A DNA stretch of 64,000 nt, taken from positions 310,001 to 374,000 of the forward strand of contig NZ_KB895418.1 in the NCBI RefSeq assembly GCF_000374845.1, read 5' to 3'. This stretch comes from Paenibacillus terrigena DSM 21567. GTDB lineage: Bacteria > Bacillota > Bacilli > Paenibacillales > Paenibacillaceae. The translations under genes and the position numbers were made by a program. The notes under the pieces were generated by a model. It did no database searches. It saw only the letters and a program-made list of their open reading frames with translations, and was not told the origin of the DNA. This document shows, one piece after another, positions 23,958 to 33,347 of this stretch. Within the stretch, counting starts at the first letter, position 1, and every line of letters begins with the position of its first letter.

Positions 23958-24887
23958 CATAGACATTGGGACAGATTTGCAGAAAAACATTAGGACAAGG
24001 TTCGGGCTAATGTACAGAAGGAAGTTGAAAATTTCGAGGGTGCGGAGAGTTACGTAATGGATTCAAACCGTTGGTGTGCGAAGGATGTCATGACCTGAAG
24101 GTTGTGATTGTGCCGTACCCTGTAAATGGAGATTCTGCACGACCTGTTCCTGTGGAGAAACAGAGGGATGGGTACGTCTACTTGAGCAAGATGTGTTCCA
24201 AGTGAATCACCGTCATGTCGTGTTTACGATCGATGAAGGACTTCGTGAAGTGTTCTTACGCCATCGAGCAAAGCTGCTTAAACCTTTTATGGACGAAGCA
24301 GTTCGGATTGTAAAAGAGTATTTCGAGAAGAAAGAAAAACGGAGAATGGAAGACGTATTTCTTCATTCCGTTCGAAATGATGCGAAAGCAATGGCAGACC
24401 GTTGTGCTAAAGCTTTTTCGTCGAACACTAACAAGAGAAAAAGCAGGTGCAGTCGCATATGCAGAAGGCTTACTCTGAGAATGGGGAAGGCTTTTATGTG
24501 TATGCGCCAAAGCAAAGTGGAAACGTAAAGTAGCAACTTGGGTACATTGGACGCTACATGAGAAGACCAGCCATAGCCGGTCGCCAGATCGAGAGCTATG
24601 ATGGGAGGGAGGTAACTTTCCGCTACCGAGATAAGACGGATGGAGAAGAAAAGACAGAAACGGTAACGGTAGAAGAATTCATTAGCAGATTGATACGACA
24701 TATTCCAGATAAAAACTTCAAGACCATTCGGCATTATGGAGTATATTCACGTCGAATTAAGAGCCTATGCAAAAAACTAGTAAATGAATGGCAGAAGACA
24801 GCGAGAAGATGGATTGTAAAGGCGAAATGTCTAGAAAGGATGATTCGAGATATTGCAATTGATAATGGATTTCGATGCGATGGATAA
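23958..24887 (+). pseudogene. Decayed IS91-family transposase
   Basis: Fragments in changing frames and separated by stops rebuild an IS91/Y2-type transposase. HRHWDRFAEKH, a stop, then DKVRANVQKEVENFEG form the N-terminus. A zinc-binding stretch CEGCHDLKVV, CKWRFCTTCSCG lies at ~24085-24165, and NHRHVVFTIDEGLREVFLRHRAKLLKPF follows in another frame. The C-terminal part (24558-24887) reads RRPAIAGRQIESYDGREVTFRYRDKTDGE and FISRLIRHIPDKNFKTIRHYGVYSRRIK, a strongly conserved block. Several frameshifts make it inactive. It marks another mobile-element visit between the cassette remnants and gbsR. Confidence 0.8.
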
Positions 24888-25046
24888 TGGAGATATGGAG
24901 ATTAAGCGGTACCACCGCAATTTCAATGTGAGGAATATGTGGAGGAATGTATCCAGAGTATTACAAGGGTTTACATGGAGACGAGTACAGAATTACGGAT
25001 GTACTGGACATTGAAGAAGTAGAAGAAAGCTCGAAGTAGAACAGAA

Positions 25047-25167
25047 GAGAGGATGGTTATGGGGTTGAAAAACGAAGCGTCCGCCTTTGAATTTCGAGTT
25101 ACCACCGCTAAGTCCATTCAAATAATTCGAAATTCAACAGCGGTTGAGGCCCCATAGCCAATCCTCT
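25047..25167. repeat. Long imperfect inverted repeat (about 120 bp)
   Basis: GAGAGGATGGTTATGGGG (about 25047-25064) pairs with CCCCATAGCCAATCCTCTC at the other end. A nested TTTGAATTTCGA pairs with TTCGAAATTCAA. The whole 25041-25167 stretch can fold as one hairpin. It contains no gene and lies just after the decayed IS91-type transposase. Confidence 0.6.
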
Positions 25168-25189
25168 CCCATACGCTCAAACGTATGGG
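25168..25189. terminator. Hairpin CCCATACG/CGTATGGG
   Basis: An 8-bp perfect stem with a CTCAAA loop followed by TTTAG. A second short stem CTAGCC-GCA-GGCTAG followed by GTTTTTC lies at 25212-25232. Together they separate the mobile-element debris from gbsR. Confidence 0.5.
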
Positions 25190-25250
25190 TTTAGATTATG
25201 TTTTTAAAGGATCTAGCCGCAGGCTAGGTTTTTCTTAGGTCATGACGCAT

Positions 25251-25803
25251 TTATTTTACCGATTCGCTGAAAAACTCCCCACGCCGCAACCCATCGACGA
25301 ATTGCTGCAACCACTCGTAAAAGTCTTTGGCATGGTCCAGCTTATGTAAATCCTGCAGTGCAAGCTTCTGTTCATCTTCCGATATCGCCTCTAGAAGAAA
25401 CCTCGTTCAATTCAGGGAGTGCTTGTTCAATCACTTCCGTCATCACGTCCACTTCCTGCTGCAATTTATTGGTGAAGAAATATTGAAACGCGTGGAAAAA
25501 ATCGACCTCTGCCGCATATAGCTCTTTACGATCCAGCTTCTCATTCAGCTTCTCTACCATTTGGGATTCGACGAGAGATCGAACCGCATAGCTCATATTA
25601 CTCTTGCTCATCTTCATTGTCGCCTTCATTTCAACCAACGTCATCGGACGATCCTCGAAGAACATAATGCCATATAGCTGACCTGACGAATATGTCGCAC
25701 CATATAAGTCCATCGTCTCTGCGATCGCTTCGATCGTCTTATTTCGGATCTGCATTCGTTGTTCCGATTTCACATTTATTTCATTCTGGGACACTGTTAG
25801 CAA
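25251..25803 (-). pseudogene. GbsR-family regulator with a late frameshift
   Basis: The first 125 residues are a clean GbsR/MarR-type winged helix: KTIEAIAETMDLYGATYSSGQLYGIMFFEDRPMTLVEMKATMKMSKSNMSYAVRSL. This frame ends early (ELNEVSSRGDIGR). The adjacent frame continues LLEAISEDEQKLALQDLHKLDHAKDFYEWLQQFVDGLRRGEF to a stop at 25251, giving the normal GbsR length of about 180. The shift is at the TTTCTTC tract around 25390-25400. GbsR proteins repress choline/glycine-betaine uptake and synthesis genes, and none are adjacent. Either a true loss of function or a read error. Confidence 0.78.
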
Positions 25804-25936
25804 AAGAGGAGCGCTTGAAAGAGTGATTTACACAAACTCTACATTCAGTTAACGGTGCGTTGACACAGAAGAATTAAATCGAGTGTACAATTTTTCTTGG
25901 ACGTTCACCTTCAATTGGATGACAGGAGAGATCGAA

Positions 25937-26731
25937 ATGCCGGATTTGATTATTAACAAAATGCGATATGCTGTAAAAGGAATTTTATTCGACAAAGACG
26001 GAACGCTGCTTGATTTCATCAGCCTCTGGGGTTGTTGGAGCGAATCCCTGTACAGAAATTATGCAAGCCGACTTCCCGGAGAGATTGTACCGCTATCAGA
26101 GTTGTGGGGGACCGTGCATGATGCGGAGGGTCTTACTTGCGACTATCACCGCAATGGCCCTCTTGCAATGGGATCGATTCATGATTTGCTGGCGATATTG
26201 GCATGGCAAGGGTATCGTCTTGGGCTATCTTGGGGTGATGCGATACGGCTTACACGGGAAAGTAAGGAGCTGGCCGATGCGGAGATGGAGCTTATTCGCC
26301 CGGTGAATCCGCTGCCTGGCATACTGGATCTATTGCAGCAGTGCCATGAACGGGGTCTGCCGATGGGCATTGTTACGGCGGATGAGACATCAGAAGCGAT
26401 GAAGCATATGAAATGGATGGGAATCGATCATTTTTTCCAAGTCATCATTGGCAATGATCAGGTAGAGCGCGGGAAGCCATACCCGGATATGGTCGAGAAA
26501 GCTTGTCTCGCCATGGGGCTGGCAGCGAATGAAGTAGTTGTCATTGGCGACACCAATGGTGATATGCAGATGGGGAATGCTGTAGGGGCCCTCGTAACCA
26601 TTGGGTTAGGGAACGCAGCTACAGGAGCTGCGAACGAGCAAATGCTTCCTGATGCGAAGGTGATCATTACCTCGTATGCGCAGGTTCAGTTAGAGACTTC
26701 TACGCACATGAGCATAGAGTCAACGGTCTAA
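25937..26731 (+). CDS. HAD-superfamily hydrolase (phosphatase, IA-like)
   Basis: 264 residues from ATG 25937 (CAGGAGAG upstream; earlier in-frame ATGs lack one). Motif I is GILFDKDGTLLDF near residue 17, with the nucleophile and acid/base Asp pair. Motif II is GIVTADET near 150. The motif III Lys lies in GNDQVERGKPYPDMV near 180, and motif IV is VVIGDTNGDMQMGNAVGA near 205. The cap lies between I and II, typical of phosphoglycolate phosphatase-like subfamily IA enzymes. The substrate is unknown. Confidence 0.88.
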   Translation: MPDLIINKMRYAVKGILFDKDGTLLDFISLWGCWSESLYRNYASRLPGEIVPLSELWGTVHDAEGLTCDYHRNGPLAMGSIHDLLAILAWQGYRLGLSWGDAIRLTRESKELADAEMELIRPVNPLPGILDLLQQCHERGLPMGIVTADETSEAMKHMKWMGIDHFFQVIIGNDQVERGKPYPDMVEKACLAMGLAANEVVVIGDTNGDMQMGNAVGALVTIGLGNAATGAANEQMLPDAKVIITSYAQVQLETSTHMSIESTV

Positions 26732-26796
26732 AATGCAGCATGTTTCAATAAATATCTTTTGATCAACAACATTATAGAAATCGAGGTGCCTGGTTA

Positions 26797-29277
26797 ATGA
26801 AGAAGATGACACGCAAGACCCTGTCCATGGTGCTGTGTATCACTGTAGCGCTGATGACGATGATTCAAGTTACGCCTACTAGCGTCATTCATGCGGCTGC
26901 TCAGACGGTGTCGATGGACAAGCCCGCTTATTTGGAAGGACAAGCGATCACCTTATCTTATACGGGAGCATCCAAGAAGGACTGGATTGGGCTCTACAAA
27001 AAAGGGGCTGTGCAAGGAAGTAGTAATCCATCCCTTACGTATCAATATGCGTCCACGCAACCCGATGGAAGATTATCGTTCAGCAAACTGTTGGCACCGG
27101 GGGAATACGAAGCATTGTACATGGAGAACGACGGGTATAATCTTTTTCAAAGAGTGCCTTTCTCGGTTATCCGGTTGAACCCACCGGCCGGGATTTCTTT
27201 CGATGATACCGATCCGGATCCAGACCAAGTTTCAGGCGAGGTGAAGATTACAGTTCCAGCGGATCAATCCAATGTGACGGACTATTCGCTCTACTGGGGG
27301 AATCAAGTTGGTAAACTACCGGGTCAGACCGTGATTGCTTCGCTGCCGCCTACCGTAACAGGTGTAACTTATGCAACTTATACCTTCCCAGAACATACAG
27401 CCATTCCGAATGGAGCTACGAAGCTGCTGGCTTATTCGAATTCCGTCGCAGGTGAGAGTACGACAGGGGTTGAAATGGCCATCCCGGGACTCGACATCAA
27501 GAAACCTATCATGAGCTTCGAGGTCCTAACCGATATGCACATTACGAGTAATGCGAACCATACACATAACAAAAACATAGAGCACGTCTTGCAGGACATT
27601 CTAGCTACGAATCCTGATAGCGACGGCATTATGACCGTCGGTGACAGTACGGATAACGGCAGAGAAGCGGAATACCAGGAATTGGGCCGGATTTTTGGCA
27701 AATATCAGCAAGACTTGCCGCCGACGTATTTTGTCCAAGGCAACCACGATGTCCGTTGGAGCGACTGGAGCAAGGTGTCGGAGTACTTTACGAAATATAC
27801 GAATATGAAATCGAGCTACTATGATTTCTGGATCAAAGGGTATCATTTCATTTTCTTAGGGACCGAGAAGGGCTTAAAAGATTATTCCTATCTCTCTGAG
27901 GCTCAATTGAAGTGGTTCGATGAGAAGTTGTCCGAGAATGCATCTAGCGATAAGCCGATCTTCGTGTTCCATCATCAGCCGCTAAAGAATACTGTTGCGG
28001 GCGCGAACGAGAGCTTCAATAAGAACTTCTATTGGTACGGCGTGAGACAAGATAAAGAGTTCAAGACGATCTTGGCTAAACATCCGCAGTCGATCTTGTT
28101 CAGCGGACATACGCATTGGGAGCTTGGCGCGAAGGATACGATGTACAATGCCAAGTATGCAACGATGTTCAACGCAGCGGCAACATCCTATCTATGGACG
28201 GATAACGATACAAGCAAAGACGGCAGCCAAGGCTATTATGTCGAGGTGTATGACGATAAAGTATTGGTTAAAGGCAGAGATTTTCAAAATAGAAGCTGGA
28301 TTCCGAACGCACAATTTGAGGTAAACCTAGCGGATCAAATTCCAGTGGTTGACCAGGCAACGGATCCGGATCTCACGATTAGCAATCCGACTATCAACAT
28401 GATACAAGCGGGATACCAACCGACAGATGCGATCCAAGTCGCCTATACCAGCTCGGTTCGAGAGGACTGGATCGGTATTTTCCCTGAGGGAACGAAGCTA
28501 GGGCTGAACGTCAAGGCGATCGCGAAGCAGAAAACAAACAGCATCAAGCAGCCTGACGGGACGATCACATTCAGCGGATTGAATCTAGCGCCAGGCAAAT
28601 ATGATGCAGTGTATATTGGTGAAGCGGAATATCGCACGGATAATGATAATATTGAACTTGGACGCGTGACATTTGAAGTAACGACGACGCCAGCGGTTGT
28701 TGCTGTAACCGGGATTCAATTGGATAAGCAGCAGCTTACAATGAATGTAGGAGAGACATCAGAGCTAGTAGCGAGCGTGCTGCCTGCGAATGCCACGAAT
28801 AAAGACGTAACTTGGTCTTCTAGCGATGAGAAAATTGCGAAAGTTGAGGTTGTCGATGGTAAAGCAGTGATTCGCGCGATTGCTGCAGGCAATGCAGATA
28901 TCACCGTGACGACGGTGGATGGGAACTATAAGGCTGTAAGCCATGTTACGGTTGCTGCACCTCCGGTCGGACTTCCATTCATCGTGGAGCGTGCAACGCT
29001 AGCTACGAACACCGCGCTGGTCGATGCGACCGTTACGGTCAAACCTGTAGCGAGCCAGCACACGGCAGTTGTCGTCTTCCAATTGATGAAGGGGACGACG
29101 CCGATCAGCATTTCATCGTACCAAGCTGAGATCCCTACAGCAGGCGGGACATTCAATGCGAAATTCAATGTCAATCGCAAGGACGGCTATCATGTTAATG
29201 TATTGGTTCTGTCCGAGTTTACGACAGATATGACAAGTGTGGGAACGGTGCTGGCGGAGCCAGTTACGCTGAAGTAG
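26797..29277 (+). CDS. Secreted calcineurin-like phosphoesterase with Big_2 domain
   Basis: 826 residues; the signal peptide ends near SVIHAAAQT (residue 37). An N-terminal beta domain (YLEGQAITLSYTGASKKDWIGLYKKG) is repeated near residue 540 (GYQPTDAIQVAYTSSVREDWIGIFPEG). The metallophosphatase core spans ~245-470: LTDMHIT, TVGDSTDNG, GNHDVRW, FVFHHQPL and FSGHTHWELG supply the two-metal ligands. A Big_2 immunoglobulin-like domain (VTGIQLDKQQLTMNVGETSELVASVLPANATNKDVTW) and a C-terminal beta domain follow. The protein is exported and possibly wall-associated, acting on phosphate esters outside the cell. The SLH-protein gene starts 53 bp later and may share its mRNA. Confidence 0.87.
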   Translation: MKKMTRKTLSMVLCITVALMTMIQVTPTSVIHAAAQTVSMDKPAYLEGQAITLSYTGASKKDWIGLYKKGAVQGSSNPSLTYQYASTQPDGRLSFSKLLAPGEYEALYMENDGYNLFQRVPFSVIRLNPPAGISFDDTDPDPDQVSGEVKITVPADQSNVTDYSLYWGNQVGKLPGQTVIASLPPTVTGVTYATYTFPEHTAIPNGATKLLAYSNSVAGESTTGVEMAIPGLDIKKPIMSFEVLTDMHITSNANHTHNKNIEHVLQDILATNPDSDGIMTVGDSTDNGREAEYQELGRIFGKYQQDLPPTYFVQGNHDVRWSDWSKVSEYFTKYTNMKSSYYDFWIKGYHFIFLGTEKGLKDYSYLSEAQLKWFDEKLSENASSDKPIFVFHHQPLKNTVAGANESFNKNFYWYGVRQDKEFKTILAKHPQSILFSGHTHWELGAKDTMYNAKYATMFNAAATSYLWTDNDTSKDGSQGYYVEVYDDKVLVKGRDFQNRSWIPNAQFEVNLADQIPVVDQATDPDLTISNPTINMIQAGYQPTDAIQVAYTSSVREDWIGIFPEGTKLGLNVKAIAKQKTNSIKQPDGTITFSGLNLAPGKYDAVYIGEAEYRTDNDNIELGRVTFEVTTTPAVVAVTGIQLDKQQLTMNVGETSELVASVLPANATNKDVTWSSSDEKIAKVEVVDGKAVIRAIAAGNADITVTTVDGNYKAVSHVTVAAPPVGLPFIVERATLATNTALVDATVTVKPVASQHTAVVVFQLMKGTTPISISSYQAEIPTAGGTFNAKFNVNRKDGYHVNVLVLSEFTTDMTSVGTVLAEPVTLK

Positions 29278-29330
29278 ACGATCCAAGCAGGCTCCTGCAG
29301 CCTAGATTAATGAAGAAAGAGGAGATTGCC

Positions 29331-31076
29331 TTGGCAAGTAAGAAGTACTTCATATCCTTCGTTCTGACGGCCATGTTGCTGACGTCGATTCCTGCTCAGG
29401 GGGGGGCAGCTGCTGCAACGGCATTAGTGCTGGATTCATCCGTGAAATACGCTGGGGATGCGGTGAATATGAGCGGCACCTCGTCCTTCAACGAGGTTGT
29501 GGTGAAGGTTGTAAGGCCCGATGGGACGATTTTGTATATGAACATTGTGAAGGTAACACAAGGAAAGTATCAAGATCACTTTACTTTGCCTGCAGATGCC
29601 GCGAGCGGCATCTATACTGTGATCACGGGTCAAGGTAGTACAGATGATTCGGTAGCCAATTCGACCTTTACGGTGAAGAGCAAATCCGATGGGGGTGGAC
29701 ATGAGACCCCGGGTTCGGGACCATCGGGCAGTGGGAGCGGGAGTGACAGTATCCCATCGAAGCCTCCTGTTGTAGATCATTCATTACCCTCGGTCATCGT
29801 GACGGATAAGTCGATCACAACAGCAATACCTACGACAGCAATGTCCTCGACCAAGGTGAAAGAGAATGGAACAGTCATCTCGAATGTAACCGTTGATCAG
29901 GGAGCACTGACGCGAGCGTTCCAAGCGTTAAACGGCTATGCGAACGAAAAAGGGAAGGACTTAATCATTGCGATGACCGTCCCACGGGAAACAGGAGGGA
30001 CAAAGATCGAACTGCCTGTTCCAGCATTGATGGAAGGACAACGCGTCGCGCCGACGGCGATGCTATCGATTCAAGCAGGCGTACAAGCTATAGAGATGCC
30101 GATTCAGGCGGTAGATGTGCCACAGCTAGAGAAATCACTTGGTGCTGCTGCATCGGACTTGATGCTCGTCGTGAGCACGCAATCGCTGCCGGGTCTATTC
30201 ACACCGTCCGAGAGACAAGAGATGACTTCTGTAGGAACGGTTCTGTTGAGTGATCCTGCTGCTTACTCGGTATTCGTTGCCGCGAAGGGCAAGCAAGCAA
30301 AGCTGGACCGATTCGATGATCGTCTTGTTCGGCAGACCCTGACGTTGTCCTCTAAGGTGGATGCAAGATCTGTCACGATCGTCGCAATCGATCCGAAGAC
30401 GCATGAGCTGCGCTTCGTTCCTGCTGTGTTCCAGACTACAGCAGATGGCGGGACAATCGCAACGTTCAAGGGGCGACCAGAGCAGCTCTACATGCTCATC
30501 TCGTCGCGTCGGACGTTTGCAGATACGGCCGGACATTGGGCACAGTCTGCGATTGAACATCTCGCGTCGAAGCAAATTGTTCATGGGAACGAGCAACTAA
30601 TGTTCAATCCTAGTGGCCAAATCACCCGTGCTGAATTCACGGCCTTGCTGGTGAGGTCCCTTGGGGTTCAAAGTTCATCAACACAGCCTTATGCCTTTAA
30701 GGATGTGCAGGTAGGTGACTGGTATGCTGATGCGGTACAGACGGCGAGTGCGCTTGGATTGGTTGATGGACTGAAGGATGGAAGATTCCAGCCGCAGGCC
30801 CCGGTAACGCGTGAGCAGATGGCTGTGATGATGGATCGCGCGCTGAAGCATCTTCATGCACGACCGCAAGCTTCACAGCTTGATCTATCCAATCGCTACG
30901 ATGATATGAGTGATATCAGCGGATGGGCGAAGGATGCGATGGAGATGCTCGTGGAGGAGAAGCTGATCAAAGGCGTATCAGCAGAGCGAATCGCGCCGAA
31001 GCGTGCAACGACACGCGCCGAAGCGGTATTGCATCTCGAGCGTTTCCTGCAATATGCGAAGTTGATCCAGGGTTAG
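29331..31076 (+). CDS. S-layer-homology (SLH) domain surface protein
   Basis: 581 residues from TTG 29331, chosen because AGAGGAG is six bases upstream (ATG 29310 lacks one). Signal peptide: ASKKYFISFVLTAMLLTSIPAQGGAAAA. A beta-sandwich region is followed by a Gly/Ser-rich linker (near residue 130, GSGPSGSGSGSDS), then a ~230-residue domain of unknown type. Three SLH repeats close it: FADTAGHWAQSAIEHLASKQIV, FKDVQVGDWYADAVQTASALGLVDG and YDDMSDISGWAKDAMEMLVEEKLIKG. SLH repeats bind pyruvylated secondary wall polymer, so the protein is surface-anchored. It probably works with the preceding secreted phosphoesterase. Confidence 0.9.
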   Translation: MASKKYFISFVLTAMLLTSIPAQGGAAAATALVLDSSVKYAGDAVNMSGTSSFNEVVVKVVRPDGTILYMNIVKVTQGKYQDHFTLPADAASGIYTVITGQGSTDDSVANSTFTVKSKSDGGGHETPGSGPSGSGSGSDSIPSKPPVVDHSLPSVIVTDKSITTAIPTTAMSSTKVKENGTVISNVTVDQGALTRAFQALNGYANEKGKDLIIAMTVPRETGGTKIELPVPALMEGQRVAPTAMLSIQAGVQAIEMPIQAVDVPQLEKSLGAAASDLMLVVSTQSLPGLFTPSERQEMTSVGTVLLSDPAAYSVFVAAKGKQAKLDRFDDRLVRQTLTLSSKVDARSVTIVAIDPKTHELRFVPAVFQTTADGGTIATFKGRPEQLYMLISSRRTFADTAGHWAQSAIEHLASKQIVHGNEQLMFNPSGQITRAEFTALLVRSLGVQSSSTQPYAFKDVQVGDWYADAVQTASALGLVDGLKDGRFQPQAPVTREQMAVMMDRALKHLHARPQASQLDLSNRYDDMSDISGWAKDAMEMLVEEKLIKGVSAERIAPKRATTRAEAVLHLERFLQYAKLIQG

Positions 31077-31088
31077 TGTATATCATAG

Positions 31089-31117
31089 AGCTCGAACCTG
31101 AATGGTTCGGGCTTTTT
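31089..31117 (+). terminator. Intrinsic terminator after the SLH gene
   Basis: AGCTCGAACC-TGAAT-GGTTCGGGCT followed by TTTTTT. Confidence 0.85.
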
Positions 31118-31233
31118 TGTTGCTGATATCTTTGATATCCTTGTCGAAATGTCTCGAATGCCCATTATTCCAGTCTCTCAACAATCTGCTATACTATTAG
31201 TTGGCTAACACGGAGAACTCGAGGAGGCATCTT

Positions 31234-31950
31234 ATGTACCGGATTTTTATTGTAGAGGACGATCATAAAATTAGCGCTGTCCTAAAGCGGAATATAGAGA
31301 AGTATGGATTTGAAGCATCGTGTGTATCGCAATTTCGCGACATTATACCGGAGATTGCAGCCTATGAACCACATTTGATCATGCTTGACATTAACCTGCC
31401 GTACTTCGACGGCTATTATTGGTGTAGACAAATACGAACAAAGTCCAATGTACCGATCATCTTCATTTCTGCTCGAGCGGGTGAGATGGATCAAGTGATG
31501 GCTATCGATCATGGCGGCGATGATTATATCACCAAACCGATCCACTTAGACCTTCTAATCGCCAAGGTGAGAAGTGTGCTAAGGAGAGTGTATGGGGATT
31601 ATTCGGCTTCAACCGGTCTTGCCCCATCACCAGAGAACGAGTTAAACGTACAAGGCTTGCGGCTGAATCTAAGCCGTAATGAACTCATATGGCAAAATCA
31701 TAAAACCCAGATATCGAAAAATGAACAGTTATTGGCTGAATGCTTCATACATCAGTATGGTAAAACCGTATCGCGGGACCAGCTGTTGGAGACGTTGTGG
31801 GACAATGCGCAGTTTGTCGATGACAACACGTTGACTGTCAATGTTGCAAGATTGCGGAAGAAGCTGGAGGAGCTGGGTTTGCCGAATGCGATCGCAACGG
31901 TACGAGGGTCGGTGGCGGTTTGGGTGTATTGTTCATCCTATTCACGCTAG
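31234..31950 (+). pseudogene. OmpR-family response regulator (BceR-like) with aberrant C-terminus
   Basis: ATG 31234 follows CGAGGAGGC. The receiver domain is intact: FIVEDDHK acidic pocket, MLDINLP phospho-acceptor near residue 50, ISARAG and YITKPI with the conserved Lys. The winged helix runs NEQLLAECFIHQYGKTVSRDQLLETLW to VNVARLRKKLEELG. Where the family ends with TVRGxGYRL, this one reads TVRGSVAVWVYCSSYSR, so the last beta strands of the wing are lost. The junction runs into a membrane-protein fragment in another frame. The expected kinase and BceAB-type transporter are missing, consistent with a deletion that fused the regulator to unrelated sequence. It may be a non-functional remnant. 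Confidence 0.7.
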
Positions 31951-32228
31951 TCATTGTGAGAAATCTGGCTAGTAAACAACGGATATGGACATCGCTAAAC
32001 GTCAAAAGGAGTCTGTTATTGCTTATTCTTACGTTGCTTGTTGCAGCGATCTTGACATTCACGATCAAGGCACCGAAAATCTTTCTTGAAGTGCCATGGA
32101 CTTTTATTAAAGTATGGGGACCGACGTCCATAACAGCATTTCTGTATAACGTCATCGCCTTATGCCTCGTTTTTTATATGTTTGGATTATTACTCATTTT
32201 ATCGAAGAAAATGAAATTGCCGCGTTGA
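31920..32228 (+). CDS. Membrane protein fragment fused behind the regulator
   Basis: Up to 102 residues with three hydrophobic stretches (VLFILFTLVIVRNLA, LLLLILTLLVAAILTFTI, FLYNVIALCLVFYMFGLLLIL). It has no Shine-Dalgarno for the TTG at 31920 and the frame is open further upstream, overlapping the regulator gene. I read it as the 3' part of a membrane protein whose start was deleted together with the rest of the regulator's operon. The family is not recognised. Confidence 0.45.
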   Translation: MGVLFILFTLVIVRNLASKQRIWTSLNVKRSLLLLILTLLVAAILTFTIKAPKIFLEVPWTFIKVWGPTSITAFLYNVIALCLVFYMFGLLLILSKKMKLPR

Positions 32229-32360
32229 AGTGTAAATGATCAAAAAGACGCGTGGGCAGGCTAACATCATGTAAAATAGCAATTCAGAAGAAATGCAGCA
32301 CCTGCAATTATAATATAATAAGGTCACAGAAGCTAAGAATTGAGGAAGGGGGGGATCCGG

Positions 32361-32867
32361 TTGAGTCATATCACATTAATCGAATCGTATAAAAGCGATT
32401 TACTGCAATATTCACAAGATCATTTAAGGTATATCGCTTCTGAAGGGGTCTGGTCAATCGGACAAATGTACGACCATTTGATTCTCGTTGCCCATGAGTA
32501 CCTGGATAATGCAGAAACATGTGCGAGGCAGGAAGAAGAGCAACACCTCGGGAAGAGCGATTTTGGAGAACGTCTATATCAAATGGGAGGATTTCCACCC
32601 ATTAAGATCAAATTACCAGACGAATTAAATGCACCCCCCAACAATTGGGATAGTCAAGAAGATCTTATGAATCGACTCGATCAAGTCATGCTGAGATTGA
32701 GAGAATTAGAATCCAGCATAGATGCGATAAATCCTAACTACAAAGTTAACCATGGCGGCTTTGGCTGGCTGAATGCGAAAGAATGGTACGATCTTGTCGG
32801 CATGCATTTTCGCCATCATCTACGACAGAAATACGAGTTGGAGCAAAACCTAGGGTTCCAAGCATGA
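32361..32867 (+). CDS. DinB-like four-helix protein
   Basis: 168 residues from TTG 32361, selected for GAAGGGGGGG just upstream. The DinB/YfiT metal-triad pattern is visible: a His in WSIGQMYDHLILVAHEYLDNAE near 36-45 and the C-terminal VGMHFRHHLRQKYELE. Members are helical-bundle metal enzymes, some using bacillithiol. It lies 36 bp ahead of a VOC gene on the same strand; both families host thiol-transfer or detoxification enzymes, which suggests a joint role. Confidence 0.75.
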   Translation: MSHITLIESYKSDLLQYSQDHLRYIASEGVWSIGQMYDHLILVAHEYLDNAETCARQEEEQHLGKSDFGERLYQMGGFPPIKIKLPDELNAPPNNWDSQEDLMNRLDQVMLRLRELESSIDAINPNYKVNHGGFGWLNAKEWYDLVGMHFRHHLRQKYELEQNLGFQA

Positions 32868-32903
32868 AAGAGGAAATCATTCTATGATGAAGGGGGCAAT
32901 AAC

Positions 32904-33287
32904 TTGAAGTTTTCTCATGTAAGATTATTAGTGTCGAATGTGAGGGAATGTTTTATCTTTTACCGGGATATTCTGGGCCTTGAAGTTCTGTATGGCAATG
33001 AAGACACGCCGTTTGCTGAGTTTAAGACAGGAGATATTCATATCGCATTGGAGCCTCCAATGGCGAGTGAACCTATTGCAGCTTTCCGTAATAAGAATGA
33101 ATTTAGTGCCCTTGATCAGGTTGCCCTCATTTTCAGAGTAGATGACGTTGACGCAACATATGATCGATTGAAGAGCAGAGAAGTTGAGTTTGTAAAAGAA
33201 CCACATGACACGCTTGAATGGAATATGCGAGTAGCTTATTTTCGTGACCCTGCTGGAAATTTGATTGAGATTAATCAAGGAATTTAA
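32904..33287 (+). CDS. VOC (glyoxalase-like) family protein
   Basis: 127 residues; the TTG start follows AAGGGGG by nine bases. Two VOC modules: FSHVRLLVSNVRECFIFYRDILGLEVLYG and VALIFRVDDVDATYDRLKSREVEF, ending with the classic VAYFRDPAGNLIEINQ. The metal-site residues His 5 and the terminal Glu are present, so it may be catalytic. It follows the DinB-like gene closely and ends at a strong terminator. Confidence 0.88.
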   Translation: MKFSHVRLLVSNVRECFIFYRDILGLEVLYGNEDTPFAEFKTGDIHIALEPPMASEPIAAFRNKNEFSALDQVALIFRVDDVDATYDRLKSREVEFVKEPHDTLEWNMRVAYFRDPAGNLIEINQGI

Positions 33288-33296
33288 TAGATCGAT

Positions 33297-33329
33297 GAAA
33301 TCCCTTTCTTGCAGAAGGGATTTTTTCTT
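33297..33329 (+). terminator. Intrinsic terminator
   Basis: AAATCCCTTTCT pairs with AGAAGGGATTTTTT ten bases after the VOC gene. Confidence 0.85.
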
Positions 33330-33347
33330 ATGAGAGCATAGGGCGAT

